Assembly (NCBI RefSeq): GCF_002734285.1
Contig: NZ_NSEA01000008.1
Location: forward strand, 184,902-248,901
Source of the DNA: Fredinandcohnia onubensis
GTDB taxonomy: Bacteria > Bacillota > Bacilli > Bacillales > Bacillaceae_L
Reading direction: 5' to 3'
DNA: 64,000 bases
The notes below the pieces were generated by a model that saw only the letters and a program-made list of their open reading frames with translations, ran no database searches and was not told the DNA's origin. Below, in pieces: positions 17,835 through 27,188 of this stretch. A program made the translations under genes and the position numbers. Numbering within the stretch: position 1 is the first letter of the stretch; every line of letters starts with the position of its first letter.

Positions 17835-18401
17835 ATGACTTCAACTAAAATTGACAGACGTAAACAATACACACGCATGGTACTAAAGGATAGCCTTATG
17901 AAGCTATTAAAAGAAAAACCAATTGCAACAATTACAGTGAAGGAAATCTGTGAAGTAGCAGATATCAATCGGTCTACTTTTTATGCTCATTATTCTGACC
18001 AATTTGATTTGCTCGAAAAGATAGAAGAAGAAATTATTGAGGATATGATCACGTATCTCAACCAATATGATTTTGATAAAGAAGATGAAACATTACAAAT
18101 GACAGAAAAACTGCTGGAGTACATCGTCACCAAGAAAGATGTTTGCCAAACCTTATTGAATGAAAATGTAGATACCACCTTCCAGCAAAAAGTCATGGAT
18201 ATTGTCCACCGCTATCTCATGAAAAACTGGGCCAGTAGCCATCTAGATAAAAATGATTCTGAATATTTTAGTACCTTTATTATCAGTGGAAGTATTTATG
18301 TGATCAAAAGATGGTTAAAAAATGGAATGGACAAATCACCAAAAGAACTGGGCGAATTAGTCAATAGCATCATAAACAAGGGCGTAACAGCAGTGAAGTA
18401 A
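17835..18401 (+). CDS. TetR-family regulator divergent from the MMPL operon
   Basis: ATG 17835 follows AGAGGGA. The 188-residue protein has the TetR helix-turn-helix (about 30-60; ITVKEICEVADINRSTFYAHYSDQFDLL) and a C-terminal domain of the TetR_C_8 type (ENVDTTFQQKVMDIVHRYL, FIISGSIYVIKRWLKNGM). It is transcribed away from the MMPL operon across about 150 bases that hold both promoters and two dyads. It is therefore very probably the repressor of the pump and of itself. The ligand is unknown. Confidence 0.88.
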   Translation: MTSTKIDRRKQYTRMVLKDSLMKLLKEKPIATITVKEICEVADINRSTFYAHYSDQFDLLEKIEEEIIEDMITYLNQYDFDKEDETLQMTEKLLEYIVTKKDVCQTLLNENVDTTFQQKVMDIVHRYLMKNWASSHLDKNDSEYFSTFIISGSIYVIKRWLKNGMDKSPKELGELVNSIINKGVTAVK

Positions 18402-18427
18402 GTGGACTAACCGGTGCGGGTGGGTCG

Positions 18428-18489
18428 CGGGGACAGGTCCCTTGTCCCAAGCATAAAAAACGGGACAGTGAACCTGTCCCGCTGTCCCA
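18428..18489. repeat. Palindromic GGGAC repeat, copies 3a and 3b, touching a stop codon
   Basis: There are two units. GGGGACAGGTCCCTTGTCCC (18429-18448) is in reverse sense to the second, CGGGACAGTGAACC (18461-18474), which continues TGTCCCGCTGTCCCA. The second unit ends directly at the TAA of the large phosphoesterase gene (18490). Together they may form a bidirectional 3' structure between two converging genes. Confidence 0.8.
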
Positions 18490-21400
18490 TTATTCGATTG
18501 TCAAATTTTGTTCTTTTGTCATTTGGTTTGCTTCGACTTTTAGGGTTATTTTTCCTGTTTTTAGAGCTGTTAGTTCCCCTGTTGTGTGGTCGAATAGTGC
18601 AGCGTACTTACCTGAAGTTTCTGCACTTTTCAGTTCTTCTCCACTACCGATAAAGACGTTATCACTGCCTTCCCATTGAACTGTGGCTGGATAATGAAGT
18701 GGGAAGTTTAGGTTGTCTTTTTGATGACCAGTTGCCTCAACTTGTACTGTTTCTCCTACTTTTATTGTTGCTGGTGCTTGAACGGTAATATCTACTAATA
18801 ACGGATTCACCTCAGCTTGAATCCAGTCAGTACCAGACACAGAACTTTGACCATTTGATTGTTCAGGCCCCATTGCCTTGTCAGGTACAGGAGTTGGATC
18901 GACACCGAACATCGTCCATTCGTAGAAACCACCTGCATCACTGGATCCATATGGTGCTTTTCCAGAAGGTCCTACAACCATATATGGAACACCTTCGACA
19001 CGTTCAACACTTACAGTATGAGCATGACCACCGACAAATAGTGCTCCTTTTCCACCTGACGTCTGACGGAAATCCGTTAAGAATTGTTCGAGCAGATTAG
19101 ATTCTTTTCGATCACTAAGCTGACTATTCTTCGTTGGTAGTGGATCACGCGTTGGATGATGCGCCATCACAACTACGTTTTTCACATTTGGATCCTTTGC
19201 AGCTTCGGTTAACGCCTTTTTGAGGTCAAGTAGCTGTTGGAAATCACTCGTACGGAAACTTCCTGTTGATGAATCAAGTAAAATAAATCTTGTCCCTTTG
19301 TGATCAAACGTATAGCGGTTATTTTCATACACTTCTAAGAAATTATCCAACGTACCTGGTCCCATAATTTCGTGGTTTCCAGGGATATAATAGATTGGGA
19401 GTTTATCTCCGACTTCTTCTTGTAAAATTTGCTCAGCAAGTTCAAAATCCTCATCCCATGCTGTATCAACCAAATCCCCGTTAATGACAAGGAAGTCTGG
19501 ATTTGCTGCTACGATTTGTCTAAGTGATTCTCTTGCCATTTGTACTTGAGAACTATTTGGATCCTTAGCAACAAACTGGCTGTCAGCTAGTACTGCGAAT
19601 GTCCAACGTCCTTTTTCAATTTCACCGTTTTGAATAATGAGCGGGTCCGGATCTTTTGTTACTTCTGGAACCTCAATTGAAGTTGGAACTTTAACAGTCA
19701 CATCATCAAATACCAATTGACCTGTATATTGATCGTTTTTGTTTGTTTCAACTGGATAGATTCTCCAAAGCTTTACAGGGTATCGTACGCCTTCAGGTAC
19801 TGTTGTTTCAACGTACTTCCAGCCTGTCCAATCTACTGCATCGGCTAGTGATAATGTGTATCTTGTGCCTCCTGCATCTTCAATGACAGTACGAAGCCAA
19901 GCTCCATTTCCATCGCCTTTTACCCAAAGACCAATTTTCTGTACGTCCCCTGGTAATTCAATTGTTGGAGACGCTTGTAAATATGCAGCACGTGTTGCGG
20001 TAGTTGTTGAAAAATCATATGTTAACTCAATTCCTTTTCCATCCCTGCCAGCAACATGATTCATAGATGCTCCAACTTCATTTGGATATTTTGTAAAAGA
20101 CCATCCACTTATCTCTTCAAAATCATCGACTTTCTTTGTAGCTAGACCAATTGTAACTGGCAGATACGTAACCTCGTCTTTTACTTTTAGTGTAATTAGC
20201 GCTGACGCACCGTCAACTTTAGGAACGACGGAAAAGCTACCATCGACATTTTCCATGACAGAAATAACTGACTCATCATAGTCTAAACTCACATCTCTAG
20301 CTTCAATCGGTGCGCTGTACCCATCTTTGTCATAACCATAAACAGAAAAACTTGATTGCTGTCCTAATTCTAAACTAAGACGCGCTTGTGAAGCCTCGAT
20401 TCGATTCAATTCACCAAGGACGGTAATCTCCATCGAGCCCTTGGCAGATGTTACTTGTGCCTGGGCAATGGCATTACCTGACTTTTTAGCATGGAAAACG
20501 CCATTTTCCTCAAACTTACCAACGTCTGCCGGAAGTGCCTTCCATTTCACTTCACCAACTGAAACGGGAGCGTAATTTTCATCATGCCCTAAACCAATAA
20601 ATGTTCTTGTTAATCCAGGAAATACACGGTTACTCATATCAGATTCAAATACTGTGTTAACTGCAAAGCTCTTTAATTCACCACTTCCAGCTTTTGCAAA
20701 AATTCCAATTCCATTCGGTACTGAACGTTCAGATCCATCGGATGGCTGATTCACAGCCTTCACGTCATTCGTACCAGGCTTTCGTGCGACCATTGTTGTG
20801 GAACCTCCACCATCAAGGTTTAAAGCATAATGTGCACCATATTCTTTCATCAGTTGAGCTAATTCTTTAAATGTCATACCACGACTATCTGTTTGACGTC
20901 CATCAACTGCTGCTAAAATCATTGTTTTTCGATCCTCTGAAAAGCCAACAGCAGTTCGAGGTGCAGAAGTCGTATCGTCCAGATTCGAAATAACCTCTCC
21001 ATTTTCAATAAGCTTGATATTCCCTCCAACAGCAAAGGAAACATCGATGTTAGTCTTTGGCGCATATTCTACACTTACTTCATCACCAACTGATAAAGCG
21101 CTTAAAGCCTCTGCACCTTTTTCACGTCCAACAAGTATAAAAGCATTTTCAGGAATGGCGCCACTCCCTGCACCCTCTGTTACAGCTGTAACCTTTCCAT
21201 CTACGACCATAACCTCTTTCACTTGGTTTCCAGCCTGGGATCTTTCTGCTGTTCCCCAGACAGATGTGTACAATCCAATACCGTCTTTTGAAATTCCATA
21301 TTGATTGAGTGCGTCAAGTGTGATTTCTCCGCTAGGTAGCTTAACTTTCCCATCTAATAGAATGGTAGATATATGCCCTAAACCATTTTTATCAACACTT

Positions 21401-21882
21401 GCAGTGAGTGTGTGACTACCTTGTGGCCCTTTTACCATTTCCCCTTTACTAACTACAGTACCTAGAGGTGCTTTCGTATTATTAATATCGAAGAAATCTC
21501 CATTGACTCCAGCGATTGCACCTGCTTCCTTAGCCATTTCCGACAATGGTTTAGCAGATGAAACACTACCAGGAAAAAGTATATCCGTTGAAATGCTATC
21601 ATTTCCTAAGTTAATGGTCATTACTTCACCGTTTAGCCAGCCTCGAGCGTCAAACCTTTCAAAGCTAGCAAGCTTAACACCAGGACCAATCGGTGTTGTA
21701 CTTTCGTTCGAAACAAGCGTCTTGCCAGCTGGGCCAACAAAAATGACAGGTTCTGTTCTGTCCGAAGAAGTTGATCGAGCTTGAGCTACATCTGATGGTT
21801 CACTATCAGCATGAACAGTAGGTGCTAGTGGTACTGTTATGGCTGAGGCTAATACAACATTTCTCCACCACTTTACATTCAT
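18490..21882 (-). CDS. Giant secreted enzyme: phosphodiester glycosidase + binding modules + metallophosphoesterase
   Basis: The 1130-residue protein starts with a signal peptide (about 1-25, TVHA-DS). Residues about 60-395 form a phosphodiester glycosidase (NAGPA-type) domain with NGDFFD (127-132), PRTAVGF (308-314) and NLDGGGST (355-362). Residues about 400-585 contain Ig-like segments, and about 585-735 a carbohydrate-binding-like module ending LVFDDVTV. Residues about 755-1000 are a calcineurin-like phosphoesterase with ADSQF (766-770), NGDLVD (801-806), GNHE (835-838), HHP (908-910) and GGHAH (951-955). The first metal motif is D-S-Q in place of the usual D-x-H. The C-terminus is another Ig-like domain. 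It probably acts on cell-wall or exogenous phosphodiester-linked glycans. Phosphate or sugar scavenging is an inference. Confidence 0.85.
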   Translation of the reverse strand: MNVKWWRNVVLASAITVPLAPTVHADSEPSDVAQARSTSSDRTEPVIFVGPAGKTLVSNESTTPIGPGVKLASFERFDARGWLNGEVMTINLGNDSISTDILFPGSVSSAKPLSEMAKEAGAIAGVNGDFFDINNTKAPLGTVVSKGEMVKGPQGSHTLTASVDKNGLGHISTILLDGKVKLPSGEITLDALNQYGISKDGIGLYTSVWGTAERSQAGNQVKEVMVVDGKVTAVTEGAGSGAIPENAFILVGREKGAEALSALSVGDEVSVEYAPKTNIDVSFAVGGNIKLIENGEVISNLDDTTSAPRTAVGFSEDRKTMILAAVDGRQTDSRGMTFKELAQLMKEYGAHYALNLDGGGSTTMVARKPGTNDVKAVNQPSDGSERSVPNGIGIFAKAGSGELKSFAVNTVFESDMSNRVFPGLTRTFIGLGHDENYAPVSVGEVKWKALPADVGKFEENGVFHAKKSGNAIAQAQVTSAKGSMEITVLGELNRIEASQARLSLELGQQSSFSVYGYDKDGYSAPIEARDVSLDYDESVISVMENVDGSFSVVPKVDGASALITLKVKDEVTYLPVTIGLATKKVDDFEEISGWSFTKYPNEVGASMNHVAGRDGKGIELTYDFSTTTATRAAYLQASPTIELPGDVQKIGLWVKGDGNGAWLRTVIEDAGGTRYTLSLADAVDWTGWKYVETTVPEGVRYPVKLWRIYPVETNKNDQYTGQLVFDDVTVKVPTSIEVPEVTKDPDPLIIQNGEIEKGRWTFAVLADSQFVAKDPNSSQVQMARESLRQIVAANPDFLVINGDLVDTAWDEDFELAEQILQEEVGDKLPIYYIPGNHEIMGPGTLDNFLEVYENNRYTFDHKGTRFILLDSSTGSFRTSDFQQLLDLKKALTEAAKDPNVKNVVVMAHHPTRDPLPTKNSQLSDRKESNLLEQFLTDFRQTSGGKGALFVGGHAHTVSVERVEGVPYMVVGPSGKAPYGSSDAGGFYEWTMFGVDPTPVPDKAMGPEQSNGQSSVSGTDWIQAEVNPLLVDITVQAPATIKVGETVQVEATGHQKDNLNFPLHYPATVQWEGSDNVFIGSGEELKSAETSGKYAALFDHTTGELTALKTGKITLKVEANQMTKEQNLTIE

Positions 21883-22005
21883 TCGTAATTCTCCCCTCTA
21901 CTAAAATATAATTTTATAATATACGGAATATTCTTGAAGTATATTTTCATTATACCAAGAATCTCTTTACAGAATAACTACTGAATATTAAGGGCTTATT
22001 GATAG

Positions 22006-22024
22006 ACTGTAAAGTTTTTACAGT
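22006..22024. promoter_or_regulatory. Perfect inverted repeat ACTGTAAA-GTT-TTTACAGT
   Basis: Two 8-base arms are separated by three bases, 124 bases upstream of the phosphoesterase start. No T tract follows, so an operator is more likely than a terminator. The binding protein is unknown. Confidence 0.45.
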
Positions 22025-22157
22025 AGAAAAGTAGGAGATTTGTTTACAATAATTGCAGAATTGTAGAGGAAATCTTTAGAAAAGCAGGTCTTTGGATTTG
22101 GATTTTTAGGGAGTAGATTTGTTCAAAACACTTGAAATTATTTAAAAAACAGGAAAA

Positions 22158-22182
22158 AAGGCCTGCATAAATACAGACCTTC
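22158..22182 (-). terminator. Terminator of the ALDH-M20-DUF3100 operon
   Basis: On the minus strand AAGGTCTG / CAGGCCTT (one G-T pair) with an 8-base loop is followed by TTTTCC. It lies about 45 bases after the last stop, beyond a palindromic repeat. Confidence 0.7.
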
Positions 22183-22196
22183 TTTAGTAAATGGTT

Positions 22197-22225
22197 TGGG
22201 ACAAGGGACCTGTCCCTGTGTCCCA
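22197..22225. repeat. Palindromic GGGAC repeat, copy 4 (full), touching a stop codon
   Basis: TGGGACAAGGGACC then TGTCCCTGTGTCCCA, the most complete form of the repeat. Its end is flush with the TAA of the gene ending at 22226. Confidence 0.85.
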
Positions 22226-22681
22226 TTAGATGATTCCTTGGAATCGTAGGATGATTTCGGCTACGATTGCGGATCCGAGGTAGGTTCCGAGTAGAACGAA
22301 CATCCCAATAACGATTGTTCTCCAGCCTAATTTTTTGAAGTCAGCCCATGAGCGTCCGATGGAAATACCAGCATAAGCTAAGATTGGTGTTGCGATAGCT
22401 AATAGATTCACTTGTGCTGTCCATTCTACAAATTTTTCTTGGAATGGCATGCCTGGAATTGTGATAATGAATGCTAGAATCCCAATGTAGGCAATACTTG
22501 GAACCTTTTTATATGGAATGGCTTTATGAATAATTAATCCAGCCAAACTCACTCCAGCTAGAACAAGTATTCCTGGAACAGCTGCAAGTGGCATAACATC
22601 ATAACCAATCCAGTTTCCTGCAAGAACTGATATAGAACAAATGATAAATAATAAGACCCATTCTTGAATACTTTTTAACAT
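22226..22681 (-). CDS. Small polytopic membrane protein paired with the DUF3100 protein
   Basis: The 151-residue protein has about four or five membrane helices (WVLLFIICSISVLAG, AAVPGILVLAGVSLAGLII, IAYIGILAFIITIPG, NLLAIATPILAYAGI, TIVIGMFVLLGTYLGSAIVAEIIL). It starts six bases after the DUF3100 stop, so the two probably form one complex. The operon also encodes an M20 amidohydrolase, which suggests transport of an N-acylated amino acid or related compound. No characterised relative is recognised. Confidence 0.72.
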   Translation of the reverse strand: MLKSIQEWVLLFIICSISVLAGNWIGYDVMPLAAVPGILVLAGVSLAGLIIHKAIPYKKVPSIAYIGILAFIITIPGMPFQEKFVEWTAQVNLLAIATPILAYAGISIGRSWADFKKLGWRTIVIGMFVLLGTYLGSAIVAEIILRFQGII

Positions 22682-22687
22682 TGGTTA

Positions 22688-23506
22688 TTACGCCCCCTTT
22701 GTAGTCGAATTCGCAGCTTTTTTATCTCTTACTCTTGAAAGAACATTATATAGCTTCACCGTTAATGGCAAACCGATGAAAATACTAGCGTACAATCCTG
22801 TTACAGAAGTTAATAGATTACTTGCTCCTGAGAATGCAGTTATTGTATCTGCCATATCTGGATATGCCGCGACAAGTGGCCCAAGTGATGCTGCAGCCAT
22901 ACTTCCACTTCCTACCCCTGTTGCCATTGCAAACGAGTATGGATGGAGTGGTGTAGCTGTTGCCAAGAATCCAGATATAAGACCTAAGAAAATCGATCCA
23001 AACACTGTACCGAAAATATAGATCGCCATTACACCACGACCCTCTGGAGATGAAAGACCATATTTATCCGTAATAAGGGCTAAGTTTGGTTCTCTTCCGA
23101 TGGAGTGGGTCATACCAATTGCTTCTCGTTTTAATCCTAAGAATACCGCGATAGGTAACGCAATAAAAATGGTACCTAGGTTTCCTAGTTCTTGTAGCAT
23201 TAAGGCTGGACCTGCTTCAATTAATTGCGGTAAAGCTGGACCTGCTTGTACACCAAATTTTGCAATCAACAATGTTACAGAGATAAATACGAGTGATTCC
23301 GCATTTTTAGACATTTTTTCTGTTACAAGTGGTGTAAAATAGACCGCAATTCCAACGATAACTGCATACAACATGGGTAGTAATAGAATTACCCCTGCTC
23401 CAATCGGAATACGATGTGTGCCTATTAATTCAGTCACCAACACAATGGCAAATACTAAAAGATGTAATTTCCAATCTTTCCAAAGATTTGTTGCATTTTC
23501 ACTCAT
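22688..23506 (-). CDS. DUF3100 family membrane protein (putative permease subunit)
   Basis: The 272-residue protein has about eight hydrophobic helices and the loop GREPNLALITDKYGLSSPEGRGVMAIYIFG, which I associate with DUF3100. A Gly/Ala-rich stretch, FAMATGVGSGSMAAASLGPLVAAYPD, in the middle looks like a transport core. It lies between the M20 amidohydrolase (43 bases upstream) and the small membrane protein (6 bases downstream). Uptake of the amidohydrolase substrate is inferred from this linkage; no biochemical role is established for the family to my knowledge. Confidence 0.75.
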   Translation of the reverse strand: MSENATNLWKDWKLHLLVFAIVLVTELIGTHRIPIGAGVILLLPMLYAVIVGIAVYFTPLVTEKMSKNAESLVFISVTLLIAKFGVQAGPALPQLIEAGPALMLQELGNLGTIFIALPIAVFLGLKREAIGMTHSIGREPNLALITDKYGLSSPEGRGVMAIYIFGTVFGSIFLGLISGFLATATPLHPYSFAMATGVGSGSMAAASLGPLVAAYPDMADTITAFSGASNLLTSVTGLYASIFIGLPLTVKLYNVLSRVRDKKAANSTTKGA

Positions 23507-23549
23507 TGCTCTTCCCCCTTTTTAAATAGTGATGCTGTTTATATGGTAG

Positions 23550-24743
23550 TTATTTTACAGCCTCTTTTGCATGGACTTTCATATATTCTAATGTTGCTAT
23601 TCCTAATATCTTTGCTGCGATTAAAAGTGCACGCTCGTCGATATCAAACTTCGGATGATGGTGAGGGTAAGAGTCCTTCCATTCTGGATTCTCTGCACCT
23701 GTAAAGAAGAAGGTACCTTTGACATGCTGTAAATAATACGCGTAATCTTCTCCACCCATAACAGGTTCGGTTTCAGCAACCTTGTTTACGCCTGGAACGT
23801 CTTCCGCCAATTTTGCAACAAATTCGGTTTCTTCCTTATGGTTGATGAGAGTCGGATAGCCGCGTGTATAGGTAAATTCATAATCTGCACCATTCACATC
23901 ACATGTTCCACGAACCACTCGTTCCATTTCTTTTTCGATAAAATTACGAGTCTCTTCTTTGAAGGTACGAACTGTACCGATCATTTCTGCATAGTCAGCA
24001 ATTACATTGTAAGGATTTTTTGCCTCAAATGAGGTTACAGATACAACGGCTGAATCCAATGGATCTACTTTACGGCTAACAATTTGTTGTAGGTTGTTAA
24101 TGAGTTGACCTCCAACGACAATACTATCAATTGTTTGATGTGGGTAGGCACCATGCCCGCCACGACCTTGAATTTTAATATCGAAACGGTCTGGAGCTGC
24201 TTGGATTGCACCTACTCGATAACCAATTTCTCCAACTGGCATTTGAGCTTGTAAATGTGTGCCGAAAATGACATCGACACCATCTAGGCAGCCATCTTCA
24301 ATCATCGAAATGGCACCACCCGGTGGTAGTTCCTCCGCATGCTGATGGATGAATACAACTGTACCCTCAAGTTCTGCTTTCATCCCATTCAACACTTTTG
24401 CTAAACCAAGTAGGGTTGCAGTATGACCGTCATGACCACATGCATGCATCACACCGTCATTTTTAGACTTGAACGGTACATCCGTTTGTTCTAAAATCGG
24501 GAGGGCATCGAAATCTGCACGTAAGGCAACAGTTGGTCCAGGACGATCTCCTTTTAGATAAGCTACTACTCCATTACCGCCAACACCAGTCCGGATTTCA
24601 TGACCTAATTTTTCATGGTAGGTAGCAATGTATTCTGCTGTTTTTACTTCCTCAAATGATAACTCTGGGTATTCGTGTAAGTATCGGCGTATGGAGACAA
24701 TTTCATCATAAATTTCGTCTAATTTTTCAAATAAATTTTCCAT
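23550..24743 (-). CDS. M20-family metal amidohydrolase (N-acyl amino acid / hippurate hydrolase type)
   Basis: ATG 24743 has AGGAGGGC upstream. The 397-residue protein carries the M20D di-metal site motifs: ADFDALPI (76-83), HACGHDGHTA (100-109, C102 and H104), HQHAEELPPGG (133-143, E137/E138), GTHL, and HHHPKFDIDE near the C-terminus. The lid domain (IQGRGGHGAYPHQTID) is also present. These enzymes remove acyl groups from amino acids in the cytoplasm. It sits 23 bases after the hydroxyacid dehydrogenase and before two membrane proteins, in a five-gene operon. The actual amide substrate is unknown. Confidence 0.87.
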   Translation of the reverse strand: MENLFEKLDEIYDEIVSIRRYLHEYPELSFEEVKTAEYIATYHEKLGHEIRTGVGGNGVVAYLKGDRPGPTVALRADFDALPILEQTDVPFKSKNDGVMHACGHDGHTATLLGLAKVLNGMKAELEGTVVFIHQHAEELPPGGAISMIEDGCLDGVDVIFGTHLQAQMPVGEIGYRVGAIQAAPDRFDIKIQGRGGHGAYPHQTIDSIVVGGQLINNLQQIVSRKVDPLDSAVVSVTSFEAKNPYNVIADYAEMIGTVRTFKEETRNFIEKEMERVVRGTCDVNGADYEFTYTRGYPTLINHKEETEFVAKLAEDVPGVNKVAETEPVMGGEDYAYYLQHVKGTFFFTGAENPEWKDSYPHHHPKFDIDERALLIAAKILGIATLEYMKVHAKEAVK

Positions 24744-24766
24744 TTAAATGCCCTCCTAGTGGTTTT

Positions 24767-25648
24767 TTATTGTTCCATCATTTCTTTTAAAACGGTGTAT
24801 ACCGCTGATGAATCTTGTTGACCCTTTCCTTTGTTCTTTCCTAAGTGAAAGAGTTGATGGGTCATGTCACTGACAAAGGTAGAAACTTGTGAGTTTTCAG
24901 CTAATTCACGGTACAAGTGGATATCCTTTGTCATATTGGCAAGTGAAAATTTCACATTGTCAAAAGACTCGTCTAATATGTTTACCCCGAAAACATCCAT
25001 CGCTCGGGTTTGACCAGACCCTTTTTGAAGGATCCCGGCAAGTTTTTCCTTTGATACCCCAGCTCTTTCTCCGGTTAAAAAGGCTTCACTTAATAGGGTA
25101 ATCACGCCTGCTACGACCATATTGTGACAAAGCTTTACGGTTTGCCCTGCTCCACTCTTCCCAACATATTCGATATGTTTACCAACAGCTTGTAAGACTG
25201 GGAGAATGGTTGGATAGTGATCCTCACTCCCACCAACCATGATGGTCAACGTCCCGTTTGCTGCTCCTTCAGGGCCACCACTTAGTGGACAATCATAAAA
25301 CTGGATTCCCTTTTCTTCGGCGGTTTTATGAATTTCCCTTGTCAGCTGTACGTCATTTGTACTCATATCCAAAATGAACGAACCTTTTTTCATTTTAAAA
25401 AGAACACCGTTTTGTTCGTGTAGTAGTGTATCTTTAATAATATCAGGTGAAGTAAGTGACATGATTAAAAAATCAATTTCACTTGCCATCTCACTAGGTG
25501 TTCCAGCAGCAATTGCTCCATGGTCAACTAGATTCTTCACCGCAGCTTCATTAATATCAAATACGTGGACTTTGTAGTGATTTTTGAGTAAATTTTTCGC
25601 AATTCCACTTCCCATTAATCCGCATCCAATTATACCGACCGCTGTCAT
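24767..25648 (-). CDS. NAD-dependent beta-hydroxyacid dehydrogenase (3-hydroxyisobutyrate dehydrogenase family)
   Basis: ATG 25648 is six bases after GGAGG; the overlapping ATG 25651 is closer than usual. The 293-residue protein has the Rossmann motif GIIGCGLMGSGIAKNL at its start, the substrate segment DCPLSGGPEGAANGTL (about 119-134) and the catalytic-lysine motif GAGQTVKLCHN (K171 region). The family interconverts 3-hydroxyacids and semialdehydes such as 3-hydroxyisobutyrate, tartronate or glyoxylate compounds. With an aldehyde dehydrogenase 29 bases upstream, the pair could pass a semialdehyde intermediate between them. The precise metabolite is not known. Confidence 0.85.
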   Translation of the reverse strand: MTAVGIIGCGLMGSGIAKNLLKNHYKVHVFDINEAAVKNLVDHGAIAAGTPSEMASEIDFLIMSLTSPDIIKDTLLHEQNGVLFKMKKGSFILDMSTNDVQLTREIHKTAEEKGIQFYDCPLSGGPEGAANGTLTIMVGGSEDHYPTILPVLQAVGKHIEYVGKSGAGQTVKLCHNMVVAGVITLLSEAFLTGERAGVSKEKLAGILQKGSGQTRAMDVFGVNILDESFDNVKFSLANMTKDIHLYRELAENSQVSTFVSDMTHQLFHLGKNKGKGQQDSSAVYTVLKEMMEQ

Positions 25649-25677
25649 CATAATCCTCCAGTCTTAAAAACTAGTAT

Positions 25678-27129
25678 TTATGCTTTGATATACACTGTTT
25701 TGTACTCTGTCCAAAATTCGAGGGCAGTTGATCCTTGTTCTCTCGGACCTAAGCTGGATGCTTTTTTACCACCAAATGGGTACTGGTTTTCAAAATAATT
25801 CGATGGAATGTTGACATGTGTAACACCCGTTTGAATATGTTTCACGAAATGCATGGCCTTTTCTAGGTCCTTCGTATAAATCGTTGATGATAAGCCAAAA
25901 TCACTGTCGTTTGCTACCTCTAATGCTTCTTCATAGGAATCTACTTCGATTACCGCAATGACGGGTGCAAAGATTTCTTCTCTAAAAATAGTCATTTCTG
26001 GAGTAACGCCACTAATGACGGTTGGTGCTACAAAATACCCTTTGTCTCTACCTTGGTCTGTCAATCTTTTTCCACCACATTCGAGAGTTGCACCTTCTTC
26101 AATCGCTAAATCAACATGTTTTAAGTAAAGATTTAACTGACTTTCATCAATCACTGGGCCATTGTCTACCTTTTCGTCAAAGCCATCGGTAATTTGTAAC
26201 GCATTGGCTGCGTCTACTAATCTACTAATAACGTCTTTCGAAATACTTCTTGGAACTACTAATCGGCTTGTTCCAGTACAACGTTGTCCATTATCAAAAA
26301 ATCCGCTGATAACTACATTTTGTATTGTTTCATCTAAATTAGCATCTTCAAGGATAATGGAGGCATTTTTTCCGCCCATTTCCGCCTGCATTTTTCCGCC
26401 ACGAGTTGTGACAGCTCTTCCTAATGCCAATCCTACGTCAGTTGAACCTGTAAAAGATACAGCTTTTATTTTCTGGTGATTACCGATTGCACGTCCAATC
26501 ACACCACCAGGACCTGTTACCATGTTAATAACCCCTTTTGGTACACCAGCCTTTTCAAATAGTTCGATAATCTTTACGCTAATAAGTGATGTGTTACTAG
26601 CCGGCTTAAAAATTACCGTGTTGCCAGCAACAATAGCAGGTGCAATCTTCCAAATTCCGATCCCAAGAGGAAAATTATAAGGAGCAATCACTCCAACAAC
26701 TCCAAGAGGTTCCCTTACGGTATATCCAAAAATCTCCGCATTCTTTGAAGGTACTGTTTCCCCTTTTAAACGGGTTGCTTCACCACTGAATTGCTTCATC
26801 GCATCAATCGTAATAGTTACTTCCGCTAGCGAGTTTTTATAGGTTTTACCGACTTCTTTCGTAATAATAGTTGCTAGTTCTTCTTTTTGCTCTTCAAGTA
26901 AATAGATTAATTTGAACAATACATCCCCACGCTCAGGTACTGCAACCTGTGACCATGTCTTAAATGCTTGTTCCGCCACTTGAATCGCTACCTCAACATC
27001 TTGTTCATCAGATTTCTGAAAATAACCTAAAACCTCTTCTGTGTTTGCTGGGTTGATACTAGCATATACTTCACCAGATTGGGCTGACACCCATTCACCA
27101 TCTATGTAGTTAAAATACGTTTGAACCAT
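25678..27129 (-). CDS. Aldehyde dehydrogenase heading the M20/DUF3100 operon
   Basis: A 483-residue ALDH with N152 (APYNFP), FKPASNT (K175), FTGST (226-230), general base E250 (AEMGGKNAS) and nucleophile C284 (GQRCTGTSR). Its sequence differs clearly from the ALDH at 2504, so it is not a recent duplicate. It is first in the operon ALDH - hydroxyacid dehydrogenase - M20 - DUF3100 - small membrane protein. Its promoter lies next to a long inverted repeat and the PucR-type regulator gene. A semialdehyde substrate is likely from context. Confidence 0.87.
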   Translation of the reverse strand: MVQTYFNYIDGEWVSAQSGEVYASINPANTEEVLGYFQKSDEQDVEVAIQVAEQAFKTWSQVAVPERGDVLFKLIYLLEEQKEELATIITKEVGKTYKNSLAEVTITIDAMKQFSGEATRLKGETVPSKNAEIFGYTVREPLGVVGVIAPYNFPLGIGIWKIAPAIVAGNTVIFKPASNTSLISVKIIELFEKAGVPKGVINMVTGPGGVIGRAIGNHQKIKAVSFTGSTDVGLALGRAVTTRGGKMQAEMGGKNASIILEDANLDETIQNVVISGFFDNGQRCTGTSRLVVPRSISKDVISRLVDAANALQITDGFDEKVDNGPVIDESQLNLYLKHVDLAIEEGATLECGGKRLTDQGRDKGYFVAPTVISGVTPEMTIFREEIFAPVIAVIEVDSYEEALEVANDSDFGLSSTIYTKDLEKAMHFVKHIQTGVTHVNIPSNYFENQYPFGGKKASSLGPREQGSTALEFWTEYKTVYIKA

Positions 27130-27160
27130 TCGGAATCACCTCTCCTCTTTATTGTTACTA

Positions 27161-27188
27161 ATTATAATATTCTAAATTATAAAGACAA
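27161..27188 (-). promoter_or_regulatory. Predicted sigma-A promoter of the ALDH operon
   Basis: On the minus strand TTGTCT (27188-27183) and TATAAT (27166-27161) are 16 bases apart. A 48-base inverted repeat abuts the -35 box. Confidence 0.5.

Larger units (their letters stand above)
21883..22225. other. Intergenic region upstream of the giant phosphoesterase gene
   Basis: The 343 bases contain the phosphoesterase leader (ribosome site GAGGGGAG), an AT-rich promoter zone, a perfect 19-base dyad, the terminator of the upstream operon and one palindromic repeat. A 60-codon minus-strand frame across the repeat is not a gene. Confidence 0.6.
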
